NCBI RefSeq assembly: GCF_022662375.1
Contig: NZ_JAKNQL010000017.1
Span: 62,001 to 126,000, forward strand
DNA length: 64,000 bases
DNA from: Pseudomonas sp. CROZ-RG-20F-R04-15
Lineage (GTDB): Bacteria > Pseudomonadota > Gammaproteobacteria > Pseudomonadales > Pseudomonadaceae
Reading direction: 5' to 3'
Below, in pieces: positions 7,078 through 15,631 of this stretch. The position numbers and the translations under genes are program-made. A model generated the notes under the pieces. The model searched no databases, had not been told where the DNA came from, and was given only the letters and a program-made list of their open reading frames with translations. The number at the start of each line of letters is the position of its first letter. Positions within the stretch are counted from its first letter, which is position 1.

Positions 7078-10000
7078 CTACTGGCTTGGCGGCGCCGGTT
7101 CCGGTTCGTTGGTCACGCGCAGCAGTCCCCATAACCCGGACGTGTTGCCGTAAGCGGCGTAGTCGCGGAACAGGTAATCCCCCGGGATCGCATTGCTGCC
7201 GCCGGCGCTCGGGATCATGAAACTGAAGTGCGCGGCCGGCAGGACGCTTTCGTGGGCGCCGATGTACATCGACATCGGGTTGTAGCCGAAGCGCACCGAG
7301 CCCACGCCCGGCGAGCCCATCGGATATCCGCCGACATCGCTCTTCTCGGCCTGGAACGGGTTCACCGACCAGACGTGCCCGTCGAGCTGGAACGTGGTGC
7401 CACGACTGCCACCACTCGGCATCAAAATATGCGTGCGGAACGGTTGCCCCGGTTTGGCATACAACACCGGTGTCTGCGGATCGCCACCCACCAGCGCATT
7501 GCTGTAGGCCATGTGCGCGTTGGTCATATCGCCATAACCCGCGCCATCGGCATGCCCGAACGGTGCATCCGGGGCGAGGCCGAAGCGGTACCACAGCGGT
7601 TCGGTCTTGTAGTTGATCGCCATGCTCGAGTTGTCCTGCGGATCGGTCGGCACGCCGAAACCCTCAGCAGCAATCCCTTCCACCGGCCGGCCATTGGCCC
7701 AACGGGTGTTCAACGCCTTGTGCCAGACCATCGCAAAATCGCGGTAGCTGGTCTGCCCCGGCGCGGTGACCGTGGCGTTGACCTTGCGCGCATCATCAAC
7801 CCAGGTCGCGCCGATCGGCAGGATGCTCATCGCCCCACCGAGGCCTTTTTGCGGTTGCTTGATCACGTCCGCCGGGGTGAAATTCAAACCGCCGAACTCC
7901 ACCGCCGTGGCGTTGATGTTGTCGACGCTGCGGCCCAGTTGCGTCACCGGTTTGCCTTCACGCTCCAAGTGCCCGGCGTAGTACTGATAGGTACGGGTCG
8001 GGTACGCGCCGCTGTTGCCGACGCGCGGTGGCACGGTCTGGATCGGGTTGGCGCCGACATTGGCCCCGTCGGATTTGGTGATGTCGTAGGCCAGCAATTG
8101 CGCATGCAGGCCGACGTGGCTGGACGGCCGCATCAGGTTGTTGCTGAAGGTGGTCGAGCCCAGTCCGCTGTTGCGATCACGCTTGACCATGCCTTGCATC
8201 ACCGCCGTCTGGGTCAGGTCCGGCATCACGCTCGGCAGACGGTTTTCCAAAGTGATGTTGATGCAGTCCCCTGCCGCTGCACGCAACACCAGCGGTTCGA
8301 CCGGGATACCGGGTTTGAGCTTGCCGCTGAGCGGATCCAGATCGGATTTACGCACGTACAGAATCGCGGTCGGGTCATGCAGCGGCCCGCTCTGCCCGCC
8401 GATGGTGATGGTTTCGCCATCCTCCGGATCGGTCACGGTGACTTGCGGAATGCTCACCGTGCGCGAGTTCAGCACCAGGGTGCCGCCCGCCGGATTCAGC
8501 GGCCCGCCGACATGCTGGCCAAGCCCTTCGGGATCGCCGATGGTCAGGCCCAGCGCATTGCCGAGAATGTCGTTGGCCAGCACCGCGACCACTTCATAGT
8601 TGCGCTGCACCGTCGGCCGCGTGCCGATGCCGTTGGGGTTGGCGCTGATCCGTGGGCAACTGCCCTCGAACGCCACGGTGTTGCGCATGCCCGCCGGATT
8701 CGGGTTGTTGGGGATGGCGAACAGGTCATTGCGTTTGGCGGTGTAGTTGCGCATCACCCCCCAGATGCCGCTCCAGTAGCCTTCGATCGAAGCGTCCATC
8801 GAGTACAGATAATCACCCGTGGTCGCCGCCGAACTGGAGAGCATCGACACCGGCGCAATAAAACCCATCTGCTCGGAGATGCCGATCATCTGCGACGCGC
8901 GCCAGCCAGAGTTGGAGCTGTTGCCGAAACCGGAACCGCTCTGCAGCCATTTCACACCGTGCAGGGTGACGTTGTGTTCCTCTTCATGGCCGCCGGCATG
9001 CACGCGCAGCCGCACGTTGTCGCCGGTGTAGGTGCGCAGCATCGGCGTGAACGGATCACCCGGTTCGGCGCCGCCCTTGTTGATGTGCGGCGGGAACAGC
9101 GTGGTGCCGCCGGTTGGGCCGGTGGCGGAGGTGAGCAGATTCGGCGCCAGGTTCATCGCTGGAATTGCGCGGTCGGTGCGGCTTTGCATGGCGAACGACA
9201 GATCACCGCCGAGGCCGTCAGCCTGCATGCCGCGCTTGCCGTCCGGGCCGACCTTGTTCGGGTCGTACACGCGCAGGGCCAGCGGCTCGTTGCGATAGTT
9301 GACGACGAACATGCCCGGATCATCCACCGAGATCGCCTGCGGACATGGCCGGCTCGGGCAGCCCGGGACCTGACCGCCCTGCACTTCCAATACACCTTCA
9401 AGCAAGTTGCTGGCGTTGTTGCGCACTGGCGGATTGATCGCGTAGCGGAAGCTGTCGGCTGTCGCCGGGAACGCCTGCGCGTTCGGCACACCGTTAGGCC
9501 CGGCACCGACATAGACGCCAGCTTCATAGGCGTGCTGGAAGTCGCTGTATTCGAGGAAGAACTCGCGGAAGCTGTCGTTCTTGCCGTCACCATCGAGGTC
9601 GCCGGTATTGATCACCGCTTGCCACGACGTCGGCCCGCCGTCCTGCCGCGCGCCGCTGTACAGAGGCTCGCCGGTTTCGGCGTGGAACCAGGTGGAACCG
9701 GCCGGCTCGGCAAGCACAGTCGCGTATAGACCGATCTGTTGGTGCGTCGATGGGCCGAGGTGGTCGTGGGTGAAGATGGTGCCGAGGCCGCGATCGACGC
9801 CTTTGGCGTTGACCACCGGATCGACGAACCAGCGCTGCATCGCCGTGCGCGCTCCAACCCAATCGGCGCGGCCGAACTGGCCGAAGAACGGATGGTTCTT
9901 GGCTTTCGGGCAAGCCTGGGTGCCGTCGCGCGGGTCAGTGCTGGCGCATTGGTTGAACTCACGGATCGCGTGAATACGTTCCTGCACAGCGCCGGGTGAG

Positions 10001-12912
10001 AGCACGCCGTCCTCGTAGTTCCAGCCGTTGGACGAGCCGTCCGCCGAGGTCAGGTCCCACTTCGGCAAGTGGATGTGCTGACCGATCACATCGGTCGGCG
10101 TGCGCACCTGATAGTCGTCCATCTCATAGGTGGCCGGCACCAGGTTGGTTTGCTGGTATTGCACGCAATCGAAAGTGTTCATGCGCATCACCAGCGGCTC
10201 TGGCGGACGCTGCTTGGTGATCACCGGCCAGGCGTCTTCCCACAGCGCTAGAATGCGTGCCTGCGGAAAGTGATAACCGACTTTGTTGTACACCGCATCG
10301 AATTGAATATTGGCGGCTTTGTAGATCCGTGGCCGGTCGGCAGTGAAGGTCGAGGCGCCGACGAAGGACATGCCGTCGACGCGCTCACCGCTGGCGAACT
10401 CGCCGCTGCCGGCGCTGCTGGTCAGGCGTTTTTGCCGATCGTCCATGCACGGTTCGTAGTACGGCGCGCCGGCCATCGGCAAGGCACCGTTGGTGCGAAA
10501 CGCCTTGGCCACCACTTGATTGCCGGGCAGCAAGGCATAGCTTGGGTGATCTTTTTTCGCGTGGAAAGCCATCGCCGCCTGTTCGACTTCGGTGCCTTCT
10601 TCCGGCAGGTAAATCGGTTTGGCGCGAGTGACTTCCTTGGAGAAGTCGAGCGAAGTGGTCACGGTGTGCGCTTCGCCACCGGCCGCGACGCCATCCAGTG
10701 CGTGCCGCTGCAAGCCGCCATTCCAACCACCGGATTGCGCCGGATCAAGGTTGGCCCACAGCACTTTGCCGCTGGCCTTGAGCGACTGCGCGGTGGCGGC
10801 GTCGAGCATGTCCAGCGGCGGCGTTGGCGGACGTTGGCCGACCGAGCTTTCCATGCCGCCGATCCAGAATGGATAGCCAGGGTTTTTCAGGCTGCCGTCG
10901 GCATTGCGGTTGGCTTCGCTGCGATCGACCAGCGCCAGCGAACCGATGGCTTGACCGCCGGCGTTGCCGCCATGGTGCTCGCCGTCATCATCACCCTCTT
11001 CTTCGTCATCGTCGTCATCATTGCCGGCGACCAGGGTTTCGCCGATTTTCGGCACCACCACGACTTTGCCGGGCATCGGCGCCATGGCTTTGCCCGGCAG
11101 CGGCACAATCGCCGGAATCGGCGTACCGGCGACGATTTCGCCATCGGGCAAGGCGCGTGCGCCGGCCGCCGGTTTGCCACTGCGCAGGGCAAACGGTTCG
11201 CTGTGATAACCGTCGGCGCCCTGCTGCGAAACGTCGAGCCGGGTGCCTTCTTCGAAGACATCGTGGACCCGCCACATCGCCCACATGCCTTGGGCAAAAT
11301 GCGGATAGAAATGGCAGTGATAGATCGCATCGCCGGCCACGCGGTTGCGGTTGCCCGAACCGCCATTGGCGATTTCATAGGTGTAACCGGCACCCGGGCC
11401 AATGCCTTGGGCGTCGACGTAATCGGAGTTGTCGTCGTTGGGGTTGAACAGCCACTGATGGCCGTGCAGGTGGAAGATGTGTTGCTCGTGGCCATTGTGG
11501 GTGTTGCGGAATTTGACGAAGTCACCGATGTAGCTGTGGTTGACGTTCGACGGCTCCGACGGATACAGCGCCATGGTGGCTTTCACCCCGATCTGATCGG
11601 CGCGCGGTGTCTGGCCCGGAGCGATATTCTCAAGCCCGGTGTTGGCCGGCACATCCACCAGCATCGCGACATCGCCGACCGTGTGCGAGCTGAGGAAGAA
11701 TTCTTCATAGGCGCACGACAGGCAGTCGTGCATCGGCCCCACGCCCAAGCGGTTGGCGACCACTTCGGCGCCCATGCCGCCGGAGCCGTAGTTGATCATG
11801 AACGAGTCGCGGGTCGGCTCCAGCACATGAGCCATCACCGGATCGGCCCAATACGCCGGGAAGGCTTGAGTGGCGGCGGTTTCGTCCTGGAATTGCGAAG
11901 CGAAATCGCGGAACGCTTCGAGGCGGTTGGGGATCGCCGGGTTGCGTTTGCCCATCGATTCCAGCGGATAAGTGCTCGGTGGGAAACTGCCATCGGCGTT
12001 GCTGCCCATGACAATCGCGTCGCTTTCACTGGAAATGATTTCATTGCCGTCGACCATGCCGATGATCGGCGTGCCAGCCTTGCCTTCACGCAGCCACGGT
12101 TGGCGCTGCGGGTAGCGCGCCTGGTAATCAACGATCGGTTGGCCGGTGGGTGCGCGGCCAGTCGTGGCCAGGCGCATTTCTTCTTCGGTGAGGGTATTGC
12201 GATAAGTGCGACCGCCCTTGGGCAGCACGACGACCTGGCCGAACAGACCATTGGCAACGTTGCCGGCCGCGCCCTCGCCGCCAAACGTCGCGCCACGGCT
12301 GCTGACGGCAAACGCGCCCTCGCGCTCGGCGTACAGCGTGTAGGAGCGGCTCGCCCCCGGTGGCACCAGACTGTTGGCGTTACGTCCGGTGAATGAAGAG
12401 ATGTCATCAATGCTGTTCACTGCTTGCAGGCCGTTGACCTGGAAACCGACGTGACGATCCGCCACTTGCTCATCGACTTTGAAGTCTTCAGCGCCGTTGG
12501 CGTTTTCCGCGCCCTCTTCTTCGCCCTCGTTTTCAAAATGCTTGTTGGGGTTGGCCTGATAGTCGAGCAGGTTTTGCAGATTGATCGTCAGGCAATCACC
12601 CGCCGCCACGCGCAACACCAGTGGCCGAGGACGCTTGTCCGGGCGCAGCGAGACTTTGCCTGGCACCGCGGCGCCACCGTAAGCCAGCGACTGCTCATGT
12701 TCATCGACCACGTCGCGTCGCAGGGCGAACATCATGCCGTTGATGTTCTGCGCGCCGAGGCGGTTGAACATCAGCGGTTGATCGAGGGCGACGACGTTGG
12801 CCACCAGATTGCGCTCGCAACGCACGGCCGCACTGGCCAGCTCGACGCTGAGCATCGAGGCCAGGATCAGCAGCCAGTTCAACAGAGACGGAGCGTGATG
12901 AATGCCAACCAT
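7078..12912 (-). CDS. mnxG: Giant multicopper oxidase, MnxG-type putative Mn(II) oxidase
   Basis: A 1944-residue exported protein with several cupredoxin-like domains. The signal peptide is within residues 1-28 (ends VELASA). Copper-site motifs are IFHLHGHQW (about residue 479) and YHCHFYPHFAQGMW (about 528), which together carry trinuclear-centre and type 1 ligands. Further His-rich segments are FTHDHLGPSTHQQ (about 1045) and HEEEHNVTLHG (about 1309). An acidic run, DDDDDEEEGDDD, lies near 630 and might bind cations. The length and layout fit the Pseudomonas MnxG family, which oxidises Mn(II) to Mn oxide at the outer surface. The start at 12912 is chosen over one 28 codons upstream because a sigma-54 promoter overlaps that longer start; GAGG lies eight bases before the ATG. 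Confidence 0.82.
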   Translation of the reverse strand: MVGIHHAPSLLNWLLILASMLSVELASAAVRCERNLVANVVALDQPLMFNRLGAQNINGMMFALRRDVVDEHEQSLAYGGAAVPGKVSLRPDKRPRPLVLRVAAGDCLTINLQNLLDYQANPNKHFENEGEEEGAENANGAEDFKVDEQVADRHVGFQVNGLQAVNSIDDISSFTGRNANSLVPPGASRSYTLYAEREGAFAVSSRGATFGGEGAAGNVANGLFGQVVVLPKGGRTYRNTLTEEEMRLATTGRAPTGQPIVDYQARYPQRQPWLREGKAGTPIIGMVDGNEIISSESDAIVMGSNADGSFPPSTYPLESMGKRNPAIPNRLEAFRDFASQFQDETAATQAFPAYWADPVMAHVLEPTRDSFMINYGSGGMGAEVVANRLGVGPMHDCLSCAYEEFFLSSHTVGDVAMLVDVPANTGLENIAPGQTPRADQIGVKATMALYPSEPSNVNHSYIGDFVKFRNTHNGHEQHIFHLHGHQWLFNPNDDNSDYVDAQGIGPGAGYTYEIANGGSGNRNRVAGDAIYHCHFYPHFAQGMWAMWRVHDVFEEGTRLDVSQQGADGYHSEPFALRSGKPAAGARALPDGEIVAGTPIPAIVPLPGKAMAPMPGKVVVVPKIGETLVAGNDDDDDEEEGDDDGEHHGGNAGGQAIGSLALVDRSEANRNADGSLKNPGYPFWIGGMESSVGQRPPTPPLDMLDAATAQSLKASGKVLWANLDPAQSGGWNGGLQRHALDGVAAGGEAHTVTTSLDFSKEVTRAKPIYLPEEGTEVEQAAMAFHAKKDHPSYALLPGNQVVAKAFRTNGALPMAGAPYYEPCMDDRQKRLTSSAGSGEFASGERVDGMSFVGASTFTADRPRIYKAANIQFDAVYNKVGYHFPQARILALWEDAWPVITKQRPPEPLVMRMNTFDCVQYQQTNLVPATYEMDDYQVRTPTDVIGQHIHLPKWDLTSADGSSNGWNYEDGVLSPGAVQERIHAIREFNQCASTDPRDGTQACPKAKNHPFFGQFGRADWVGARTAMQRWFVDPVVNAKGVDRGLGTIFTHDHLGPSTHQQIGLYATVLAEPAGSTWFHAETGEPLYSGARQDGGPTSWQAVINTGDLDGDGKNDSFREFFLEYSDFQHAYEAGVYVGAGPNGVPNAQAFPATADSFRYAINPPVRNNASNLLEGVLEVQGGQVPGCPSRPCPQAISVDDPGMFVVNYRNEPLALRVYDPNKVGPDGKRGMQADGLGGDLSFAMQSRTDRAIPAMNLAPNLLTSATGPTGGTTLFPPHINKGGAEPGDPFTPMLRTYTGDNVRLRVHAGGHEEEHNVTLHGVKWLQSGSGFGNSSNSGWRASQMIGISEQMGFIAPVSMLSSSAATTGDYLYSMDASIEGYWSGIWGVMRNYTAKRNDLFAIPNNPNPAGMRNTVAFEGSCPRISANPNGIGTRPTVQRNYEVVAVLANDILGNALGLTIGDPEGLGQHVGGPLNPAGGTLVLNSRTVSIPQVTVTDPEDGETITIGGQSGPLHDPTAILYVRKSDLDPLSGKLKPGIPVEPLVLRAAAGDCINITLENRLPSVMPDLTQTAVMQGMVKRDRNSGLGSTTFSNNLMRPSSHVGLHAQLLAYDITKSDGANVGANPIQTVPPRVGNSGAYPTRTYQYYAGHLEREGKPVTQLGRSVDNINATAVEFGGLNFTPADVIKQPQKGLGGAMSILPIGATWVDDARKVNATVTAPGQTSYRDFAMVWHKALNTRWANGRPVEGIAAEGFGVPTDPQDNSSMAINYKTEPLWYRFGLAPDAPFGHADGAGYGDMTNAHMAYSNALVGGDPQTPVLYAKPGQPFRTHILMPSGGSRGTTFQLDGHVWSVNPFQAEKSDVGGYPMGSPGVGSVRFGYNPMSMYIGAHESVLPAAHFSFMIPSAGGSNAIPGDYLFRDYAAYGNTSGLWGLLRVTNEPEPAPPSQ

Positions 12913-12968
12913 GATCAGTAACCTCGTAGTGGGTGCTCTTGGGAACACTTCTCGACAAATGCCCCGGA

Positions 12969-12983
12969 GCAATCCGCGTGCCA
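12969..12983 (-). promoter_or_regulatory. Sigma-54 promoter of mnxG
   Basis: The minus strand reads TGGCACG-CGGA-TTGC, a full match to the -24/-12 consensus. Transcription should start near 12958, giving a leader of about 46 bases to the ATG at 12912. Mn oxidation in P. putida is known to need a two-component NtrC-type regulator, which fits a sigma-54 promoter. Confidence 0.85.
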
Positions 12984-13033
12984 CAAAAAATTGCATGTCC
13001 GTTCAATCAGTTACCGCGACCAGTTGAGAATCC

Positions 13034-13100
13034 GGGGAATATTCCCCACCCCGTTTCCCCACTTTTCGGGTGTATCCGGTTTGCCCCGAAAGTGGGGAAA
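13034..13100. promoter_or_regulatory. Cluster of CCCC/GGGG dyads upstream of mnxG
   Basis: Three dyads are visible: GGGGAATATTCCCC (13034-13047, a perfect palindrome), CCCC-ACTTTT-CGGG (13057-13070) and CCCCGAAAGTGGGG (13084-13097). The last two are inverted copies of one another and also form a long hairpin. They lie 50-130 bases upstream of the mnxG sigma-54 promoter, as enhancer sites should. Confidence 0.62.
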
Positions 13101-13111
13101 CCGGGTTGGGC

Positions 13112-13720
13112 TCACAACGGCGCATCCATGGCCAGGCCTTGCAGACGCCGGTATTGGCGCAACACGTTCGGCACGTAACGCTGGGTTTCGGCGAACGGCG
13201 GAATCACCCGGCCACGGCTGAGCACCGCGTCGGGCCCGGCGTTGTAGGCCGCCACGGCAAGGGCGATGTCGTTGTCGAACAGGGTCATCAGGCGCTTGAG
13301 GTATTTCGCACCGCCCTGGATGTTGGCCTTGGGGTCATAGACGTCGGTCACACCCAGTTCGCGCGCGGTGTCGGGCATCAACTGCATGAGCCCGCCCGCG
13401 CCTTTGGCTGAGGTGGCGCCGGGGTTGTAGTGGGATTCCGCGTTGATCACCGCGTGCAGCAGCGCTTCGGGCAATTGATTGACTTTGGCTGCCGCTGAGA
13501 CCAGCTCCGCGTAGGGCTGATTGGCGATCATTTGCGGCTGTTGATCGAGGCTGGCCACAGGCAATTCAGCCTCGTGGATCACCCGTTCGTAAGTGCGTCC
13601 AGGCCGGTGAACGTTGGACAGGACATAGCTGCCCTTGGCGTCCACCGAGATGAACACATCGGCCTGCGCGGCGCCGCTGAGCAGCACACATCCAAGCAAT
13701 CCGCTGGCGAGAAATTTCAT
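13112..13720 (-). CDS. Lytic transglycosylase (SLT family)
   Basis: A 202-residue periplasmic protein with signal peptide ending near AAQAD. The SLT domain shows the catalytic Glu in NAESHYNPGA, then GLMQLMPDTA and AVAAYNAGPD, the standard order for family 1 lytic transglycosylases. The ATG at 13720 has GGAGG six bases upstream. Such enzymes open peptidoglycan for large envelope machines, and the gene is divergent from gspG. A sigma-54-like promoter at 13793-13807 precedes it. It is short, so it is probably a dedicated assembly enzyme rather than a general Slt. Confidence 0.87.
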   Translation of the reverse strand: MKFLASGLLGCVLLSGAAQADVFISVDAKGSYVLSNVHRPGRTYERVIHEAELPVASLDQQPQMIANQPYAELVSAAAKVNQLPEALLHAVINAESHYNPGATSAKGAGGLMQLMPDTARELGVTDVYDPKANIQGGAKYLKRLMTLFDNDIALAVAAYNAGPDAVLSRGRVIPPFAETQRYVPNVLRQYRRLQGLAMDAPL

Positions 13721-13740
13721 GTCGGGCCTCCCCGGATCGA

Positions 13741-13766
13741 CCCCGATAAATTGGGGGAAATGCCCC
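13741..13766. promoter_or_regulatory. CCCC/GGGGG dyads between the transglycosylase gene and gspG
   Basis: CCCC at 13741, GGGGGAA at 13753-13759 and CCCC at 13763 repeat the half-sites seen before mnxG and the response regulator. The cluster lies about 100-125 bases upstream of the possible gspG promoter and within the leader of the transglycosylase gene, so it could serve either or both. Confidence 0.45.
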
Positions 13767-13792
13767 AATGGCCGATCACGTTTGAGCCATAC

Positions 13793-13807
13793 GCAAGCAC
13801 TGTGCCG
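13793..13807 (-). promoter_or_regulatory. Sigma-54 promoter for the lytic transglycosylase gene
   Basis: The minus strand reads CGGCACA-GTGC-TTGC, with invariant GG and GC at the right distance and only the first base off consensus. A start near 13782 leaves a leader of about 60 bases. Confidence 0.6.
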
Positions 13808-13867
13808 ACTCTTGAGACGGCCGGTTTACAAGGGTTTCAGCCAATCAGGTGGTTTTCAGTGGGGGCT

Positions 13868-13882
13868 GAGCATGGCAATTGC
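13868..13882 (+). promoter_or_regulatory. Weak sigma-54-like promoter for gspG
   Basis: GAGCATG-GCAA-TTGC resembles the -24/-12 consensus with a perfect TTGC, but the invariant GG of the -24 box is AG. Transcription would start about 34 bases before the gspG ATG. Treat as tentative. Confidence 0.35.
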
Positions 13883-13926
13883 ATAAGCCCTTCAGGCGAC
13901 ACGGCTGCCACTCACGGGAGGTCATC

Positions 13927-14355
13927 ATGAAGCTGCAATTTCGTCCGCGTGACCAACGCGGTTTTACCCTGCTCGAATTGCTCGTGGTGCTGGTGGTGCT
14001 CGGCCTGTTGGCCGGGATCGTCGCGCCGAAATACTTCGCCCAACTCGGCCGCTCGGAAGTGAAAGTGGCCAAGGCGCAGATCGAAGGACTGAGCAAAGCG
14101 CTGGATATCTATCGACTGGAAGTCGGTCACTACCCGTCCACCGAACAGGGCTTGCAGGCCTTGGTCACCGCACCCAGCGACGAGGCGAAATGGACCGGCC
14201 CGTACTTGCAGAAAAAGCTGCCGCAGGATCCGTGGGGGCGTAACTACACCTACCGCTATCCCGGCGAAAACAGCGAGTACGACTTGCTGTCGATGGGCAA
14301 GGACGGCCAGCCCGGCGGCGAAGGTGAAAACGCTGAAGTGACCAACTGGCAGTAA
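13927..14355 (+). CDS. gspG: Type II secretion major pseudopilin GspG
   Basis: A 142-residue pseudopilin. A short basic leader ends in RDQRG, followed by FTLLELLVVLVVLGLLAG: the prepilin peptidase cut is after Gly, with Glu at +5 of the mature protein and a hydrophobic helix behind it. The C-terminal part carries the GspG hallmarks YPSTEQGLQALV, DPWGRNYTYRYPG and the Ca-site region ending in EGENAEVTNW. The ATG at 13927 has GGGAGG upstream. It is followed after about 14 bases by gspF. GspG forms the periplasmic pseudopilus that pushes folded substrates through the outer-membrane secretin. Confidence 0.95.
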   Translation: MKLQFRPRDQRGFTLLELLVVLVVLGLLAGIVAPKYFAQLGRSEVKVAKAQIEGLSKALDIYRLEVGHYPSTEQGLQALVTAPSDEAKWTGPYLQKKLPQDPWGRNYTYRYPGENSEYDLLSMGKDGQPGGEGENAEVTNWQ

Positions 14356-14369
14356 ACGGAGCGCGGCCC

Positions 14370-15557
14370 ATGCGATTTCATTTGAAAGCGGTCGGCAAGG
14401 CTGGCGTGGTGTCCTTGAGCGTCGAAGCTGCGGGTGACAGCGAGGCACGGCGGATCGCCGAGGATCAGGGTTTGCGCGTGCTCAGCTCGCACGCCGACAA
14501 GCATTGGCGTTCGCTGAAACTGCGCCAGCGCGAGACCTTCAATCTGGTGTTGTTCAGCCAGGAGCTGACCACGCTGCTCAATGCCGGCCTACCGCTGATC
14601 GATGCGCTGGAAAGCCTCGCCGAAAAAGAAACCGCGCCCGCTGCCCGGAAAACCTTGAGTGAGCTGGTGCGCCTGCTTTATGAGGGCAAATCCTTCTCGC
14701 AGGCGTTGGGCCAGTTGTCGGCGGTGTTCCCGCCGCTGTACGTGGCGCTGGTACAGTCCAGCGAGAAGACCGGCGCGGTCGGCGATGCGCTCGGTCGCTA
14801 CGTCAGTTATCGCCAGCGCATGGACGAGGTGCGGCAGAAGATCATCAGTGCCTCGATCTACCCGATGCTGTTGCTGATCGTTGGCGGTGGCGTGGTGCTG
14901 TTCTTGATGGGTTATGTGGTGCCGCGCTTCAGTCTGGTGTTCGAAGGGCTGGGCAATAACCTGCCGTGGCTGTCGCAGGTGTTGATGAGCAGCGGCATGT
15001 TTTTACATGCGCATCAGGCTGAATTCTTCGGTGCGCTGGCGGCAATTGTCATCGCCCTCGCCCTGCTGCAAAAGCAACCGGCGTTTCGCCGTGGGCTGGA
15101 TCGGCTGGTGGAGAAACTGCCGGCCGTGCATCAACGGATTTTCATGTATGAACTCGCGCGGTTTTACCGTTCGCTGGGGATTCTGCTGCAAGGCGGGATT
15201 CCGCTGGTGACCGCCATGAGCATGGTGCGCGGCTTGCTCACTGTGGCTTCGCGGACGCGACTGGATCAGGCCTGCGAGCGGGTGCGCGAAGGGCAATCGT
15301 TGTCCACCGCGCTGGAGCTCAATCACCTGGTGACACCGGTGTCGCTACGACTGCTCCGGGCCGGTGAACAGTCCGGCAACCTCGGGCAGATGATGGAACG
15401 CAGCGCCGACTTCTACGACGAGGAAATCAGTCGCTGGCTGGAGTGGTTCGTGAAATTGTTCGAACCGCTGTTGATGACGTTTATCGGCCTGCTGATCGGG
15501 GTCATCGTGATCCTGATGTACATCCCGATTTTCGAACTGGCTTCGAGTATTCACTGA
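14370..15557 (+). CDS. gspF: Type II secretion inner-membrane platform protein GspF
   Basis: A 395-residue protein with two T2SSF repeats (about residues 60-185 and 265-385) and three membrane segments, e.g. PMLLLIVGGGVVLFLMGYVV near 168-190 and the C-terminal LLMTFIGLLIGVIVILMYIPI. Typical motifs are FSQELTTLLNAGLPLIDAL and VQSSEKTGAVGDAL. GspF couples the GspE ATPase to pseudopilus growth. Together with gspG and the gspE fragment on the far side of mnxG it suggests a T2SS split around the oxidase operon. It differs in sequence from the second gspF at the right end of the window. Confidence 0.93.
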   Translation: MRFHLKAVGKAGVVSLSVEAAGDSEARRIAEDQGLRVLSSHADKHWRSLKLRQRETFNLVLFSQELTTLLNAGLPLIDALESLAEKETAPAARKTLSELVRLLYEGKSFSQALGQLSAVFPPLYVALVQSSEKTGAVGDALGRYVSYRQRMDEVRQKIISASIYPMLLLIVGGGVVLFLMGYVVPRFSLVFEGLGNNLPWLSQVLMSSGMFLHAHQAEFFGALAAIVIALALLQKQPAFRRGLDRLVEKLPAVHQRIFMYELARFYRSLGILLQGGIPLVTAMSMVRGLLTVASRTRLDQACERVREGQSLSTALELNHLVTPVSLRLLRAGEQSGNLGQMMERSADFYDEEISRWLEWFVKLFEPLLMTFIGLLIGVIVILMYIPIFELASSIH

Positions 15558-15631
15558 CTCCGGGAACGGGTCCGGTCCCTGCAACAACGCACTTTTACGT
15601 TCCCAACAAAACCACAAAGACGGAGAACGAT

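Noticed and set aside
7228..12396. Very long open frames on the plus strand opposite mnxG (about 830 and 700 codons)
   Set aside because: They are antisense shadows of a GC-rich gene. The encoded sequences are rich in Arg, His and Ala, lack domains, and the opposite strand has clear copper-site motifs and a signal peptide.
13054..13100. Hairpin read as a terminator for the transglycosylase gene
   Set aside because: There is no T run on either strand. The half-sites match the dyads before other sigma-54 promoters, so an enhancer role is more likely.
13873..13888. TGGCAATTGCATAAGC as the gspG sigma-54 promoter
   Set aside because: GG and GC are one base too far apart. The overlapping sequence at 13868-13882 has the right spacing, although its GG is AG.
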